A stretch of 64,000 nucleotides of DNA, taken from positions 22,030,386 to 22,094,385 of the forward strand of contig CM055102.1 of NCBI GenBank assembly GCA_029204225.1, read 5' to 3'. This document shows positions 21,875-33,402 of this stretch, piece after piece (position 1 is the first letter of the stretch; each line of letters opens with the position of its first letter). Made by a program: the position numbers and the translations under genes. Below the pieces are notes generated by a model. It searched no databases and was not told the origin of the DNA. It saw only the letters and a program-made list of their open reading frames with translations. This stretch comes from Diphasiastrum complanatum. Lineage: Eukaryota; Streptophyta; Lycopodiopsida; Lycopodiales; Lycopodiaceae.

Positions 21875-22605
21875 ATGGCTACTAAAATTTGGACGAGGAT
21901 TACGATCAACCTTGGTGGTGTGAATTATTGCGTGTGAAAATTTGAGATAAAAGCACTTCTAAAAGATGAGGGGATATGGTTAGTGACCGATCTCACAGAG
22001 TCGAAGCCTCCAGAGGAAAATCCAAGGAGAGCGGAGTGGATAAGGAAGGATGAACGCACAATGGCGATCATCATATCCTCCATAAATGAAAAAATTCTCA
22101 TGCAGATTGAAGATTTTCAGAACATCCATGTAAACAAAAGTACAAAGTGAGGACATCTGCATCGGTCATGCACCTCCACAATCAGCTACAGAGCTTGTGA
22201 TGGGATGAAAATGAGTTGGATCAACATGTAGAGAAGATCAAAATGATCTTTGCTAAGCTCTCGGCATCTGGACATGAGCATCAAGTCCCAACACCCCAAC
22301 GGTTGATGTACTTTATGAAATCACTACTCTCATCTTACCAGTCGATGAGAATGCTCATCTTGAGTTTACCTGAAATGACATTCGAGAAAGTAGTCAATCT
22401 TGTAGCAGACGAAAGATTGATGAGAGATGAAGGAGAATCAAACGGTGACCAGGAGAAGGCCTTTTTTGTAAGGGGAAAGAAGAAAATAACAAAAACAAGC
22501 CCAAGATTGAGAAGGCTCAAATGAAGTCTTTACCGAAGGATAACTACAAAAAAGAAACTTCTACTTGTGATCATTGTCACAAGCCAGGACACAGAGCACA
22601 TAGAG
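21875..22605 (+). pseudogene. copia gag
   Basis: The ATG at 21875 opens a typical copia Gag start (INLGGVNYCV). The Trp that should follow is a TGA stop (21935 region). The frame then continues with FEIKALLKDEGIWLV and a proline-rich ENPRRAEWI. A frameshift near 22150 leads into QHVEKIKMIFAKLSASGH and YQSMRMLILSLPEMTF (22216-22524). The CCHC knuckle is CDHCHKPGHRAH near 22570, but the last Cys is lost where the element is cut at about 22600 by an inverted segment. Gag would form the virus-like particle; this copy cannot. Confidence 0.85.
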
Positions 22606-22930
22606 CGCTCTTTGTAGCTCTGCATGTCCTGACTGAAGAATTATGGTGCCTTCGACATTGTGTTTGCTCCTATCACCCAATATCACTATTCTTGTGTTGT
22701 CCAGTGCCATGTAGTTCATTAAAACATTTTTGTTGCAGGTTATATGAGATGTGGCTCTTGAATCAATCACTATATCATAATCATGTTGCGTGTAGGTGGT
22801 TGATTCTTCATCGACAACTGTGAATGCAATGCCATTTTTCTCACCATCTTTGGATGATTCCGCGACATTTGCCTGTCCTTTTTTCTTTCTTTGGAATTGT
22901 GCCAACATTCATATGCTGAATGTCCCTTTT
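22600..22930 (-). pseudogene. Inverted copia zinc-knuckle/protease segment
   Basis: On the minus strand, inside a plus-strand element, lies a protease region: DIVIDSRATSHITCN near 22770, where the usual DSGA is DSRA. It is preceded, in a shifted frame, by a knuckle remnant KKKGHSAYECWHNS (near 22925). The catalytic Asp is kept but the adjacent Gly is Arg. The segment represents the part missing from the plus-strand frame, so either an inversion or an insertion of a related element put it here. Confidence 0.8.
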
Positions 22931-24713
22931 TCTTGTAATGAGTGTAAGGTATAGTTAGATTAAACCAGAGAGATCTACTCTATTTGTCGAGGATAGCAGA
23001 TCTTGGAATACAAGTCCTATTTAATGGAAACGCATGCCGAATGGTCTAACACAGATCGAATAAGTTACTGACTGTCGGATAAAGACAAGGTAATCTACAT
23101 CAAGCAAAAATCATCAGCAGCTACGATACCATACTAAATATATCCAAAAGTGAGAACCATCTCTGGCTTAGACGTATGAGGAGTCTCTTCGACATGAGAA
23201 AGAAAGAACTTGTGAACGGTCTTAAGATTACAAGTCTAGATTTCGACTTCTATGAAGCCTGTCAAAAAGGTAAGCAACATCAAAGTCCATTTGCACATGA
23301 AGGAAGGAGAGCCAAGGACATCTTGGAGCTAGTTCACTTAGATGTCTATGGACCAATGAAGGTCGACTCCCATTCCGGATCGAGATACTTCCTCACATTC
23401 GTAGATGATTTCAGCAGGATGACAACCATATGCTATCTGAAGAAGAAGTTTGAAATATTTGATGGATTCAAGAAATTTTTGGCATTTGTGGACTGACACA
23501 CTTCTAAGAAGTTGCAGACCCTCAGGTTCGACAATGGAGGTGAATATTCAAGTGAAGAGCTTTCTTATGTTAGGAAAGAGGAATTGAACATGAATTCACA
23601 CTTGCATATACACCACAATACAATGGCATAGCAGAAAGTGGAAGGAGCAAAGTGCATGATGGCTCAAGCACAATTTCCAAGTCAGTTTTGGGTTGAAGCA
23701 ATTGTAGCTGAAGTTCATCTACAGATCGATCGATAATGACAACACTGGAAAACAAGACGTTGTATGAAATTTGGACAGGCCAATCTATCATATGTACGAG
23801 TATTCGGATGTGCAACATACATGCATGTACCAAAAGAAAGGAGAAGAAACTGGACGAAAAGTCGGTGTAGACAGTGATGGTCAGATATTCGAATGGCTCA
23901 CAAATCTATCTACTCTACAATCTAACCTCAAAGAAGGTGGTGATGAGCAGATATGTGAAGTTCGACGAATCAACATTTCCAAGAGTGAAAGAATCAAGAG
24001 GTCATGAAATCTTCTCATTACTGCCAATTGAAGAGGGAGTTCAAGGCCAGACATCGAATCAAAATGTTGAACCACAAACTCCAGAACAAAACATAGAAGA
24101 TCATCTTGTCAAAGAATTCAAAGAACAAAAACACCAAAAATGACAAATCCAACCAAGAAGGTCAACAAGAATAAGAAGATTCTCTGACAAGTTCATCGAT
24201 AATCTTTAGTGGAGTGAAGACACAGACGTCGAATTCAGCAACTTCACTAAGGAACCAACGACATATCTGGAAGCAATCTAGAATCTTGAAGGAAAATTTA
24301 AGCAAGCAATATTAGAAGAGATTGAATCGATGAAGCAAAATCAGGTGTGGACACTTGAACCACTTCCCAAAGGAAAAACAAAGCTCGATGACGAATGGCT
24401 ATACAAACAAAAGCTGAGATCAGTGTCGGAAGATACAAAGCTCGACTTGTTGGTAAAGGCTACACTCAGAGATATGGTATCGACTACTTTGATACATACT
24501 CCCCAATGGTCAAGATGTTGAGCATCTGATTACTCCTTGCTTATGCTACAAAATACAATCTGGAGATACATAAGATTGATGTCAAAACAACCCTCCTCCA
24601 CGAAGACTTAGATTAAGAAATTTTCATGAAACAGCCTTAAGGATATGAAGACCTGAACAATCGAGATTATGCTTGTTAGTTGCATCGATGCGTCTACGGT
24701 CTTAAGCAGGCCT
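22931..24713 (+). pseudogene. copia pol: GAG-pre-integrase, integrase and partial RT
   Basis: The frame resumes with a decayed protease tail, then LWLRRMRSLFDM (GAG-pre-integrase). Integrase has ELVHLDVYGPMK and YFLTFVDDFSRMTTICYLKKK, so both aspartates are present, and a stop falls at FVD*. Integrase continues in shifted frames to FGCATYMHVPK. RT begins at KQAILEEIESMKQNQVWTL and [11 protein letters not shown], and runs through stops to CVYGLKQA at 24713. There the sequence switches abruptly to a solo LTR. The YVDD motif, the rest of RT and RNase H are absent. More than ten stops or shifts are visible. Confidence 0.88.
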
Positions 24714-25005
24714 TGTTGATAATACACAAAAAATCACATTGGATAACATACATGACCATTACATTCAACTAGAAAATCAGATCACCATAGACCATACATT
24801 CATTTAATAGGGCACATGAAAGCCAAAAAACTACGTCTTAATAACTCACCAAGAAAATGAGCCAAAAGATGTGTACAACGATGAGGAATTGCCAGATGTA
24901 GAGAGACTCAAAAGTAATTAAACTTAGCTATAATGTAACTAGCTACTAGTTAGCAACTTTTAACTTGTAGGGTACTAAAGAGGGTCCACCTTCATTTCTT
25001 AAACA
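24714..25005 (+). mobile_element. Solo LTR-like repeat, copy 2
   Basis: This 292-bp direct copy of 14235-14567 begins TGTTGATAATAC and ends TTCTTAAACA. It separates the RT of one copia element (left) from the protease region of another (right). Flanking 5-mers (GGCCT / CACTA) do not match, so there is no target duplication. Confidence 0.65.
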
Positions 25006-26581
25006 CACTAATGATGAGGATCTAGGTGATGGTGATTTTCTTTTGATGTGTTCTTCAAGTCCAATATCAAGTGAAGGTGACAAAGATTCATGGTGGATTG
25101 ATAGTGGAGCTAGTTCACACATGACTAGTCACAAGGAGTTCTTTACTTCTTTGGTTATTTATGATGGAGCCAATAAAGCAATTCACCTGGCCAATGGTGG
25201 TGAGTGTGTGATTGAAGGTATTGTTCAATTCCTATTTGTCTCTCTACTAATAGGAAAACAAGACTTGATGGTGTTCTTTACATTCCTTCACTTTCAAGGA
25301 ATTTGTTAAGTGTTGGTCAAATGATAGAGAAAGGATACATGGTAAAGTTTGGTGGTGATGCTTGTTTCATTACAAAGGAAAAAATCTTAGTTGCTAGGGG
25401 CAATAGACAAGGTAGACTTTTCAAGCTCGATGCTTTTTTTATGGTTAACAAAAAGGATGGAATGGAAAAGGAGATTGGTCTCAACTTTCCAAAGTTTCCT
25501 TTTAGCATCAATAAGATTGGTGGATCTTATGCAAAGTCTAAAAAGCTTCCTTATGCTAGATCTAGGTCGAGATCTAATATGCTTCTTGGAGATGTTCATC
25601 TTTGTGCTAACTTGGCTAGTCTTGAGGATAGTGATGGTTCTTCAATGGTTCTTCATGGCAAGTTCAAGAATGCAAAAGTAAGGAAAGAGCTAACTTCATC
25701 AATGGAGGTGAAGGTTCTTCCTTGGAAAAGGTTGTTGCTAATGATTTCTTTGATCATATGGAAAAGATGTTGCTAGGTGCATGCATGAAGGAGATGGTTC
25801 TTCTACATTCTTTTGTGATGAGTCCAAGAAAGTCATTGCAGCAAGTGAAGTCACATGTCTTCATAAAGAGAGTAGATCAAATGGTTCTATCATGAGACTT
25901 GGTGAGGGAGATAGTCACAAGTCAAGAAGAAGAAAAGTATGTGAAGAGTTCAAAGTAGGATGTACTTTGAATGATGTCATTATGAATGATAGTGAGGAAG
26001 AATCATTATCATATGAGTCATTACCTAAAACATTGAGTAGATTCAGTTCTTGTTTGAAAAAAGATAGTACTTCAATCGTCCTTATGTTGAAGGTACTAAT
26101 CATTTTTTTCATGGCTTCTAATGTTCTTGAGGTTTCTACTTCTTATGATGTAATCATTAAGAGGGAGTCTTATGAAGGAAAGAGTAATGGAAGATTGGTT
26201 CTTGGGAAGATCCAAGGCATGGATCTCACATCTCTTCATCAACTTAAAGGATTCTATGATTATGAATTGATCACTCATGATCGAGATGGCAAAAGGCTGG
26301 TTGGAGAAGACATGGAGCAAATCGAGAGAAAATTTGTTCAAGGCAAGGGAGATATCATTGGTGAGCTTATTGAGGTTTTTTATGGACTCAAGAGGGTTGG
26401 ATTTATTAGGGCTGATACTCATCTTCACGTACTCTACTTCATGTTGGATGAAAAGTTTGGAATCTATCTTTTGATTTATGATGGTGACATTGTTTTCACT
26501 AACCTTTGTAGAAGTTCGAGATTAAGCATTGATGAGATCCTGTTGGATCTAGATCATATGTTTGAGAGGGAGCATTTCTAG
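25006..26581 (+). pseudogene. Rearranged copia pol with a long open frame
   Basis: The left part has protease DSWWIDSGASSHMTSHKEF with the catalytic Asp intact. A shifted frame follows with LSVGQMIEKGYMVKF. GAG-pre-integrase is deleted and only its SKKLPYARSRSRS end remains. From 25781 an open frame of 266 codons runs to 26581. Its last third resembles RT after the VYGLKQ motif (EVFYGLKRVGFIRADTHLH) and carries LLIYDGDIVFT where YVDD is expected. Its first two thirds match nothing I know. The left part is most like the minus-strand element at 28.6-28.8 kb. It cannot encode a working polyprotein. Confidence 0.7.
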
Positions 26582-26589
26582 AGGTTCAG

Positions 26590-26765
26590 GTCTGAAGATA
26601 TTCATATCTTTGATATCTTTGATGATCAAGAGAAAGATGGACTTTGATAACACTCCAAGTGATGTCCTATGCTTCATGAACAAGTCCTTTCCCAATGCTT
26701 TGGTGAAGACATCAACTACACATTCCCTTGAGGACACATGTTGAAGCTCCACCTCTTTTGCAATG
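26590..26765 (-). pseudogene. copia RNase H C-terminal fragment
   Basis: The minus strand reads ELQHVSSRECVVDVFTKAL and continues KDLFMKHRTSLGVL, the conserved end of copia RNase H. It faces the plus-strand fragment ending at 26581. The next segment expected for the element (RT) is missing; other DNA lies at 26766-27500. Confidence 0.85.
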
Positions 26766-27502
26766 ACTTGCTTACTTACAAAATGATATGTATGTAAATA
26801 GACGATGAAGAATCATATAGAATGTAAATGAGATGATTCCTCCATGCTATCAAATTTAAGCTCTCTAGAAAAATATAGCAAACAAACAATAATGTGAGTG
26901 ATCAACATTTGCTTGCATGTCTCCTCCTCCTTTGTCCTTTGTTGCCATGTATCCACCATGACACTCCATGAATGAGCCTCCATCTCCATCTTGCCACATG
27001 ATACCATCATACCTTGATGACTTGATTATGAATGAGTGACATAATGAACCTCCAATAGCTTCATTTCCATCAACAAAACCATCCAAGAATGCTAGTACAA
27101 ATCCAACATCAAAATGATGCTCACCAATGTGCTAGTTTTACCATATCTTGACAATTTGCACACATCCACATGAAATTGCTCAAACATGAGATATAACAAG
27201 TAAAATAGACTTGAACAACACTTCCTTGTTGCTCCTTTGACCTTACTTGAGTCTTCAATAACCTGCAAAAACAGATCCATAACATCTTGGCCAATTGACT
27301 CTCCTTTGATGCTCTTGACTAGTTCCAAATTGCCATCTCTCCTTTCATGTTGTTGAAGCCCTTTGAGATCAACTTCTTGATCATCAACTTGACTATCAAA
27401 GTCATTGAAAAAAATCCGTTTTCTAGATCCATTACTTGATTTTAAAGCATAATAACATCCATCCACTTTCATAGCATCATCTACACAAGAAGATCATCCA
27501 AA
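26766..27502 (-). other. Unassigned segment replacing RT
   Basis: It sits between the integrase end and the RNase H end of a minus-strand copia element, where RT should be. The 126-codon ORF 27472-27092 shows no RT motif. I see an insertion or capture of unrelated DNA, with no recognised origin. Confidence 0.4.
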
Positions 27503-29150
27503 AGATGTTTCATTCTTTATAGGAGTTTGATACTCAAGATCCATTGCTTGGATCCACTCTCTTCTTTCCTTGCTTCATCTACACTTGTAGGTTCATCAAA
27601 AGAGGTTAGGAAAGCAAAATAATTTCCAGAAACTACTTGCTTACCCTTTTCATCATATGTGAGCCTTGAAGGCCTTTGTCTTTCCCTTGATGTTCTCCTC
27701 GGCTTGTGACTTGAGGAAGGTCCATCATCATCACCATCTAAAGTAGGATCCTTTACATCAACATCAAGAATGTTAGATCCATACACATCATCATCAATAG
27801 TACTTGAAGACACTTTTGGAATGTTCCCCTCATAAAAAATGACATCTCTACCAATATTCACTTTGTTAGTAGAAGGAATGTAAACCTTGTAGGCTTTACT
27901 TACCTCACTATATCCAACAAAAAAACCTTTTCTTGAAGATGGATCCTCCTTGAACCTCATGGCTTTAGCACTTTAACATAAAGTCCTATTCTTCCTCTTG
28001 ATCCCATGCACATCACAAAAGGCCTTGAACTTCTTAGATATGTACTCACCACCATTGTCACTCCTTAAGCACTTGATCCTTGTGAAAAATTGGTTCTCCC
28101 TTGCATTCTTGAACTTAACATCTTTGCTCTTTAGTAGATAGATCCAACAAAATCTACTACAGTCATCAATGAAAGTTACATACATCTTAGCTCCACTATT
28201 GCTAAGTGTAGTACTTCCATGAATATCTGAATGTACAACTTGATAAGGCTTTGTAGATCTAGATGTAGATCTAGTATAAGGTAGTCTATGTGACTTAGAC
28301 AAAGCACAAGCCTCACAAAAATGATTGATGCCACTTAAGGAACTTGGAAGACTTATCACGACCTTCTTTCTAGCCATTACCTCCAATGACTTGAAGTTGA
28401 GGTGTCCCATCCTTTTATGCCAAACCTCTTGAATAGGTATTTGCTCTCTTGCAACACATCCAACTTGGTTAGCAATAACACAAGCATCTAGTTTGAACAA
28501 CTTCCCTTGTCTTTTACCAATTCACTCACGCTAAGAAAATTCTTGGTAATAGATGGAATGAATAAGACATCCTCCAAATGAACATTCCTATTTGTAGAGA
28601 GAGAAAAATAGGAATTTTTCCTTTCCTTTGATTGCATACACCATCTTGGCCATGTAGATCACCCTCTTGTCATCTCCATATGCCAACAAAGAAGTGAAGA
28701 ACTCTTTGTGAAAAGTTATGTGTGAACTTGCTCCACTATCAATCCACCATGGATCTAGATCTCCATCATTAGCAAGCATACATGAAGACATCACAAAAAC
28801 ATCATCATTTGTATCTTGAACATCCAAACCATCCTCAAAAAGAGTGAGATTACCTTGCTTGTCTCTTTGATCTCTCTTGCCTCCCCTTGATCTTGCCCTT
28901 TAGCCCACTTACTTTTGCTTTTGCCCTTGAATTCGCCCTTTGTGAACATAGCCTCCTCTTGAAGTGTCGATGTAGATCCACATCTTGCTTGAAGCCTATA
29001 TTCTTCATTGATCAAGATCTCTTGAAGATCCATCAAACTTGGCAAAGTCTTTTGAATAGCTAAACTTTGAACAATGTTAGAATGAGCATCCAACAAACCA
29101 TTAAGAATCACTTGAACAAGCTCTCCTTCCTTAATGTTCTCATAAATGTG
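27503..29150 (-). pseudogene. copia gag end, protease and integrase (minus strand)
   Basis: From the right: Gag C-terminal helix LVQVILNGLLDAHSNIVQS with LPSLMDLQEILINEE (29150-28900); a lysine-rich linker lacking a clear CCHC knuckle; protease DPWWIDSGASSHITFHKEF (28740), catalytic Asp present. Then GAG-pre-integrase VWHKRMGHLNFKSLEVMA, integrase VVHSDIHGSTTL and VTFIDDCSRFCWIYLL, both aspartates present (28500-27973). After a short deletion including the glutamate helix comes the integrase C-terminal part RKGFFVGYSEVSKAYKVY (27960-27517). Several frameshifts break it. This is the best-preserved integrase core in the window apart from the missing glutamate region. Confidence 0.9.
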
Positions 29151-30479
29151 TGGCGCTTGAATCCTTTGTGAAGCTCAAAGCACTAGCCAAGAATCAACTT
29201 AATAGTAGAGATCGACTAGAGGAACATCTTTGTAGGTGTCAAAGACAACCATAAAAGAAACAAAATAGTTAGGCATCTATGACAACCATGCTTCCTTTGA
29301 GTCAGATATTTTGAATGAGTCATGGAGCGAGTATCAATACTAGAGAAAGGAATTTTCATAAAGCATTCGCTAGTGCAACACACATAAATAAAATAGAGAA
29401 TCTATGTTAAGTTGTTGTAAATACAATGATCAAATCATGATCCTGTGCTCGAGACTGGTTCATAGCGCACTATGTTTTGTGATCTTACTATGCTAATTAT
29501 AGATTGAATACTATCTCTACTTCTTGAATTACTTTCACTCTCTCTAAAAATCTTTGATCCAAATGAAATCAGATAATCTGATACGATGGAGTTCATGAAG
29601 GAACTTCTGAATCACACTACCACTGATCATTGACTCATGTATTGAGTATATGGATTGTGCATTCATTGTTTGTCTTGTTACTGATTTATTGTATGTATAT
29701 ATACATAAGTTGCAATAGTCGTGAAGATTACAGCTGTGCTGGTAATAGTTGTGAAGTGATGTAGTTACTGCCCTTGTGAATAGTGACGTAGTCTACATTG
29801 TACAAAGCAAATGATGAGCTCCATTTTGACTAGTGATAGTCGACAATCGTCGAAGGTGTCAAATGAGTCGAGTCGAGTCAACTTGTTTGCCCTTGAGAAG
29901 ATGTTGATGGAGTTGAAGTCGAGATGTCGATAGACTTCAGTCGAGTCGGTGAAGTCGACATCGATGAAGTCAAGTTGATCATGCTCTGCTTCAAAGTCTA
30001 CTGTCGTTGTTGAGAGAAAATATATATCATATTTCAAATTTGCCAAGTGACGATTATATGTCCATAGAAAAATTGCAAAGAGACGGTGAACTCTAGTATT
30101 GATTGATGAATTGCCCTTCCAACCAAACAATAGCAAAAAGGTGTAGTATTACAATTTAGCTTGACTTGTTCTATAGGAGCTAATTCAATTTGTTTTTAAT
30201 ATTGACATGAATACTCATTCTTTGCTTACATTACCATGTTTGACATATTCATTCCGATGTTGACTATCCAAGAGGGAGAATCAATATTATTTGTTGAAAA
30301 GATGATCAATTTGCCTATACTTAAATTAGATCCTAAGCTTTGCAATATTGGTTAAATATTTGTGAAACAGTCTCTATTTTGTTGATAAATACTCAGTGGC
30401 ATGCCTAGCTATGTCTATATGCCATGTTAGTACTATATCAAAAATCTTGCCAAATTCTTAAACAATGAATTTGATTTTT
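29151..30479. other. Gene-free DNA with a GTCGA-rich patch
   Basis: No coding sequence was recognised. 29828-29975 holds eight GTCGA words in about 150 bp. That bias alone explains the 123-codon minus-strand ORF (30136-29765), whose product is Asp/Phe-rich. Confidence 0.5.
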
Positions 30480-31000
30480 TTTCATAAGAGAAATGGACAT
30501 GGAAATATCATAGAAGAGATAGGATGAGATGGTATCGGTTCTCTTTGAACCTAAGCGCGAGGGAAGACCACTAATCTCTAACCTACATGTTGAACCTTCA
30601 TAAAAAGCTTTGACTCCTTTGACTAGATTATGATAAAGCTAAGAGCAAGCAACATGAATAAAATTTCAAGAAGGTTTGCCAAAAGAAAAGTTCAAATTTT
30701 AAAGAGAAGCTAAGTCCATGATTTTTTTACATTTTGGTGTATGCACTTATCTTTGATAAAGACGAATTGACCAAGGTCTATAACTTCTTGCACAACTGAA
30801 GTAATCTTACTAGCTATGATTTTAGCAACAACCTTATAAGGCATGTTCAACATAGTATGCGGTTTGTAGTCAGCTAACAATATAGTGAAATTTTCATGGG
30901 GATAAGCTTAATTAGACCTTTGGAGTAAGTGGGAGGGACTAAATAACTAGCAAGGATAAAATGCAGTATATCTAAAAGTAAAATGGAATACTAAACTTAA
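30480..31000 (-). pseudogene. LINE (non-LTR) reverse transcriptase fragment
   Basis: On the minus strand, YSKGLIKLIPMK (near 30930) is followed in another frame by DYKPHTMLNMPYKVVAKIIA and QEVIDLGQFVFIKDKCIHQN (30890-30725). These match the order GLIxLIPK / W+PIxLLNxxYKxxAKxxA / IxxxQxGFIxGRxIxxN of plant L1-type reverse transcriptases. Further left, FYEGSTCRLEISGLPS fits the RT segment just before the RQG motif, though RQG itself is lost. No endonuclease domain, FADD box or poly(A) tail was found, and the copy is badly decayed. Confidence 0.78.
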
Positions 31001-32484
31001 CACTAATATAATTGCCAACATATATTTCTTATGCAAAATGGATTTGTATTTCTAGCACAAAGCATTCAAGAAAAAGCTTCAGCAATCTATCATGCATTTA
31101 TTATTAGTTATTCCACTAGCACTGAACTTTAGAATGTACCCAAAGGTGTGTGGGACACGATATACCTTGCCCACTAGTGGAAGAGAAAACTCATAGCTAA
31201 AACTTTAGCAATGTACAATGTATATGGAATATCAGTTCTCAAGAAATGCATGTAAAGTAAGTGAAACAACATGCACTCCATAAAACCTTGTGTCTGCCTA
31301 CAACATGGGAACATAATAAATCTCTAGCATTATATTAATGTGAATGTGGAAGAATGTCAACCCTTAAATGAGTTACAAAGCTTTCAAATATGACCCATAG
31401 TCCCTCATCTTGTACATAGGGCAAGAAGTTTAACAAAGTATTATTTATTATTAGGAGGGGGGACAAAAGGTTGTACGAAAAGAGCTCAATTACTAAAAAC
31501 CATCAATTAGCTTAAAAAATTGTGATCAATTAGTTAGTTTAGTTCTTTTTGCCAAAGAATAAGTGGATGAGCTTCACCATCACCATCACCATCATACAAC
31601 AATTGGTTGATGGATTTTCTCACTTCATCTTGTAGACTTGTTTCACTTGGAAATATGAGGCATGTTGGGACCATTATTGCTTAGAGAGCTATATCATCAT
31701 CTAATTGCTCTGACATTACTTCTAGTGGCTAGGGTCCATCTTTACGGGAGTCCCTTGAAATTATGGACAACGTAGTTCTCTATTTTTTGTGTGTGACAAT
31801 ATGACATCTTCAGTTGTCAAAAGTAGCACTTGTGACTTAGATTTGTGGGTATCACATATGTGACCTTTAAAGTCCTACTACAAGTGTTTGCCACATAGTA
31901 ACTCTACATCACATCAATTCACAACCCACATGAGCAAGGGGATGATAGCCTAGTAACATGTTTGAAAGGTAAGTGTACAAATGAGGTATATGAAGTTTAA
32001 GGTAAAAAGTTTGAATTTATATAAGTAATAGTGCTCTAGGGTTGTTGTGTAGAGAAATTTGAAATGTTATCTTTCATGTTAAGATTAACATGTAAAAACT
32101 TGTTTTAGGTAGTTACATGGAATAAGGGCTTTTGAGAAATGGTGGGGGATGAAAACACCTTGATGTACAAGAGGAAAAAACCTTTGTGCTAATAACAAAC
32201 GAAGGTCCATGCTTTGCATAATGATATTCCCACTATAAGAAAAAAAATTAAATAGGTCATAAGTGATTGGTTAGCCCATCTTGTGGATGAATGAGCTTGG
32301 GAGCAAGGTATATATAGAATTAGTTACTCTCAAATGTTATACTTATTGCATAGCTAATTTAATTCATATAATGAATATTCTATTCTAGTATTCATTAGTT
32401 TGAAGTTAAGTTCTAAAGGGGATGTCATTAATACATATTGATTTACAATGGGAATCTTGCACATTGCAGTGAAAAAGGATTAAA
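31001..32484. other. No gene seen
   Basis: AT-rich DNA without recognisable coding or repeat features. A short CACCAT repeat occurs near 31578. Confidence 0.45.
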
Positions 32485-32493
32485 GTGAACAAA

Positions 32494-32895
32494 ATGTCAA
32501 TACAAAGGTGTTTTCTTGCTCTAAAAAAAGCTTGGAGCTATGTTCGATCAACACCTTGGTTGTATGAAAGTATTACATTGGGTGCAACAGTGGCAATGAT
32601 TTCCTCTACATCAGCCCTTGCCTATTCATCTGCTTTGATGCGATTTCCAAAAATAAGCCCTACTTTACTCTATTCAACTTCCATGAAAAGTGCTCTTCAA
32701 CAAGCCATCATGGACACTGCTTGCCATGAGTGCAATGCCCTCCGTATGTACACTTTAAAAAAGGCACCTTCAAGCCTATTGTCTCCATTGCTTGGATTTT
32801 CTATGGACACCTTAGCAGTGGAGATGGTGATGTCCATTCTAATTTCATTCATTATTGTGACATTTTCAATATTTTTGGTTAGAGAAATGAGATGA
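32494..32895 (+). CDS. Small hypothetical protein with two predicted membrane segments
   Basis: An uninterrupted frame of 133 codons runs from the ATG at 32494 to a TGA. A GTG lies three codons upstream, but the ATG is the plausible start. The N-terminus is basic with aromatic residues (KKAWSYVRSTPWLYES). Two hydrophobic stretches could span a membrane: one around residues 28-47 (ATVAMISSTSALAYSSALM) and one at the C-terminus (VMSILISFIIVTFSIFLV), followed by a charged VREMR tail. A CHEC pair lies between them. I do not recognise the family. The sequence just upstream (TTGCACATTGCAG) has a splice-acceptor shape, so this could be the last exon of a larger gene. Unlike its neighbours it has no stop or shift, but this length can arise by chance. 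Confidence 0.35.
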   Translation: MSIQRCFLALKKAWSYVRSTPWLYESITLGATVAMISSTSALAYSSALMRFPKISPTLLYSTSMKSALQQAIMDTACHECNALRMYTLKKAPSSLLSPLLGFSMDTLAVEMVMSILISFIIVTFSIFLVREMR

Positions 32896-33402
32896 CCACA
32901 TTATGAATGGACAATTTTTGCAGTCTATGTAACAATATTCCATGTTTAACCATTGATAGTTTGTTTATTCATCCATGCGCACACTTTTCTCATGGTAGTT
33001 TTAGATGTAACAAGTGCCTTATGAATATAATCGTGTGTTCCCATTTAAATTCTTCTTAATCTAATCCATGAAAGCAAGAACATAGCTATTTATTTATGAT
33101 ATTACATGCAAATCACTATTATTGTATAATGTAAAGGGGTTCTATTCTTCTAGTCAATACGTATTCTAATCTACTATGTCATTTACATCATATGATTATG
33201 TTTGTCTACATGTATGTATGTGCACATTTGAAATGTGCACGCTTGAAATGTGTCTACAATAATGTCAAGAACATACGTACATTTTGTAAGAGGTAACTTC
33301 CAAGTTGAAAGCATTACACTTCAAAACATTTTAGAAGAGCACCTTCAATGCAAAAATAGCTCAAATTTTGCAATGCTACATGTACATGTTTGAATGTACA
33401 AC

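Noticed and set aside
29765-30136. 123-codon minus-strand ORF
   Set aside because: Driven by the GTCGA-rich patch, with no motif and biased composition.
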